A stretch of DNA of 31,637 bases from IMG/VR virus record IMGVR_UViG_3300017917_001270, positions 1 through 31,637 of that record; one strand, 5' to 3'. The notes beneath the pieces were generated by a model. The model searched no databases. It was given only the letters and a program-made list of their open reading frames with translations, and was not told the DNA's origin. The position numbers and the translations under genes were made by a program. Of this stretch, positions 30,563-31,637 are shown one piece after another (within the stretch, counting starts at the first letter, position 1; each line of letters opens with the position of its first letter). The stretch is from a virus.

Positions 30563-31637
30563 ATGGCTTTAAGTAAAGTACAATTAGAACAAGTAAATCA
30601 GACAAACTTTCCTGATAATACCCAACAATTAATTACACCACAGTTATTAAGAGAATTTAATACTGATATGATTGTGTCATTAGTTGATGAGAATACATAC
30701 AACGCAGATAGTGCAAGTTGGAACGCACAGATTGCTTATTTAGATCCATCTGGCTCAATCATAGCATTAAACGCATTAGAAGCATTTACAGCATCAGCGG
30801 AAATAAGATTAACTGCATTAGAACAAACTTCTCAATCACTTAATCAATTCACAGCATCACAGGCAGTGAGTAATTCTTATTTTGCAACAACAGGTTCAAA
30901 TACTTTTACTGGCAATCAAACAATAGCAAAAGAATTTCATATCAACACTAATGGTATCTATTGGAATGATAGTACAGTTGGTTATAATAATTTAGAAATA
31001 ATCAATAGTGGATATGGTAATGTAGATATAGCGGCATTAAATGGTAGAGTAAGAATAGTTAATTCACCTTTAACATTGACGGGTAGTGCATTAACTTCTT
31101 CTAACGATATTTCTACATCAGCAAATATATATGCAGCAAACTTATTAGATACTGCATCTTTTAATACATTTAGTTCTTCAGTATCAACACAATTTAGTGC
31201 GAGTACATTCTTTAGTGGAACTCAATACAAAGCAGATAGTGCATCTTTCAGTAGCAGAATAGTAGCAGCAGAAAATACTGGCTATGTAACAACTGCATCA
31301 TTTAACTCTTATACACAATCAGTAGCAAACACAATAGCAACATTAGCAACTACTGCAAGTGTAACAACATTAAGTGCGAGTATATTCCAAACAGATGCAA
31401 CACAGAGTAACGCAATAACAAATAATAGTTCTTCATTCGCAACTTCTATTAGTGCAAGTAATTTTAATATTACAAACAATAGTGCGAGTGTAGCGGTAAC
31501 AATAAATAATTTAAGTAGTAGTATCTATCAAACAGATACAACTCAAAGTAATCAAATCTCAGCATTAAGTGCAAGTAACGCATTTGACCATAGTAGATTT
31601 GCAACAACTGGCTCTAATACATTTAATGGTAATCAAA
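30563..31637 (+). CDS. Tail fibre protein, 5' part (runs off the window end)
   Basis: The ORF starts MALSKVQLEQVNQTNFPDNT, then QQLITPQLLREFNTDMIVSL, a fibre N-terminus that I recognise in phages of this type. It continues with coiled-coil repeats (SAEIRLTALEQTSQSLNQF, SVTTLSASIF-like) and ATTGSNTFTGNQ at 30884-30919 and ATTGSNTFNGNQ at 31601-31636. The window stops one base into the next codon. Joining that base to bases 1-2 gives AGT (Ser) and continues in frame as SLYVTNATIVNL, so this is probably the missing N-terminal part of the gene at 3-2813 (1,295 residues in all). Confidence 0.8.
   Translation, partial: MALSKVQLEQVNQTNFPDNTQQLITPQLLREFNTDMIVSLVDENTYNADSASWNAQIAYLDPSGSIIALNALEAFTASAEIRLTALEQTSQSLNQFTASQAVSNSYFATTGSNTFTGNQTIAKEFHINTNGIYWNDSTVGYNNLEIINSGYGNVDIAALNGRVRIVNSPLTLTGSALTSSNDISTSANIYAANLLDTASFNTFSSSVSTQFSASTFFSGTQYKADSASFSSRIVAAENTGYVTTASFNSYTQSVANTIATLATTASVTTLSASIFQTDATQSNAITNNSSSFATSISASNFNITNNSASVAVTINNLSSSIYQTDTTQSNQISALSASNAFDHSRFATTGSNTFNGNQ

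Noticed and set aside
1-31637. Diversity-generating retroelement or contractile tail
   Set aside because: No reverse transcriptase and no sheath-like protein was seen; the variable fibre sequences alone do not support either.

Overview
The window is one phage genome, or most of one, from a tailed dsDNA phage. Every convincing gene lies on the + strand. The DNA is AT-rich, most starts lack a Shine-Dalgarno sequence, and three intergenic sites resemble the Bacteroidetes promoter (TTTG, 19-20 bases, TAnnTTTG). Together these suggest a host in the Bacteroidetes, probably a flavobacterium. A tape measure gene of 534 codons, an HK97-type connector protein and no visible sheath suggest a siphovirus. 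I see no integrase, repressor, DNA polymerase or lysis gene.

Layout. Bases 3-2813: 3' part of a large tail fibre gene. 2815-5394: small coiled-coil protein, scaffold-like protein, major capsid protein and probable tail tube protein, ended by a strong terminator at 5421-5456. 5535-13108: unknown protein, portal, head-tail connectors, a fibre, a three-domain LamG-like lectin protein and an HK97-gp10-like protein. 13162-18648: three tail-tip proteins, a 49-residue ORF and the tape measure. 18676-21939: XkdF-like protease, Dps-like protein and small cysteine-containing proteins, ended by a terminator at 22015-22042. 21940-22248: intergenic region with a dyad and a host-type promoter. 22249-26992: early genes, including an AAA ATPase, a NUMOD-type DNA-binding protein, a DUF1376-like replication protein, a candidate small RNA, a GIY-YIG endonuclease and small zinc-binding proteins. 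27003-27757: sigma-factor-like protein, a small partner and tRNA-Gln(UUG). 27812-31637: terminase subunits, a tail assembly chaperone with a likely -1 frameshift, a Cys-rich protein and the 5' part of a fibre gene that runs off the end.

The two window ends fit together in frame: the fibre that starts at 30563 lacks its C-terminus and the fibre entering at base 1 lacks its N-terminus. The window is therefore probably a circular or permuted genome of about 31.6 kb opened inside this gene.

Regulation is the most interesting layer. A 16-base motif close to TTTGTTATCTATATTA lies upstream of the scaffold/capsid, portal, tail-tip, tape measure, terminase and 30273 gene groups, and of the candidate small RNA. 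It lacks the host-type -33/-7 arrangement. With a phage sigma-like protein encoded just upstream of the terminase genes, this suggests a phage-specific late transcription programme. Long T runs (T9 and T10) at two protein-domain junctions suggest that two tail genes each make two products.
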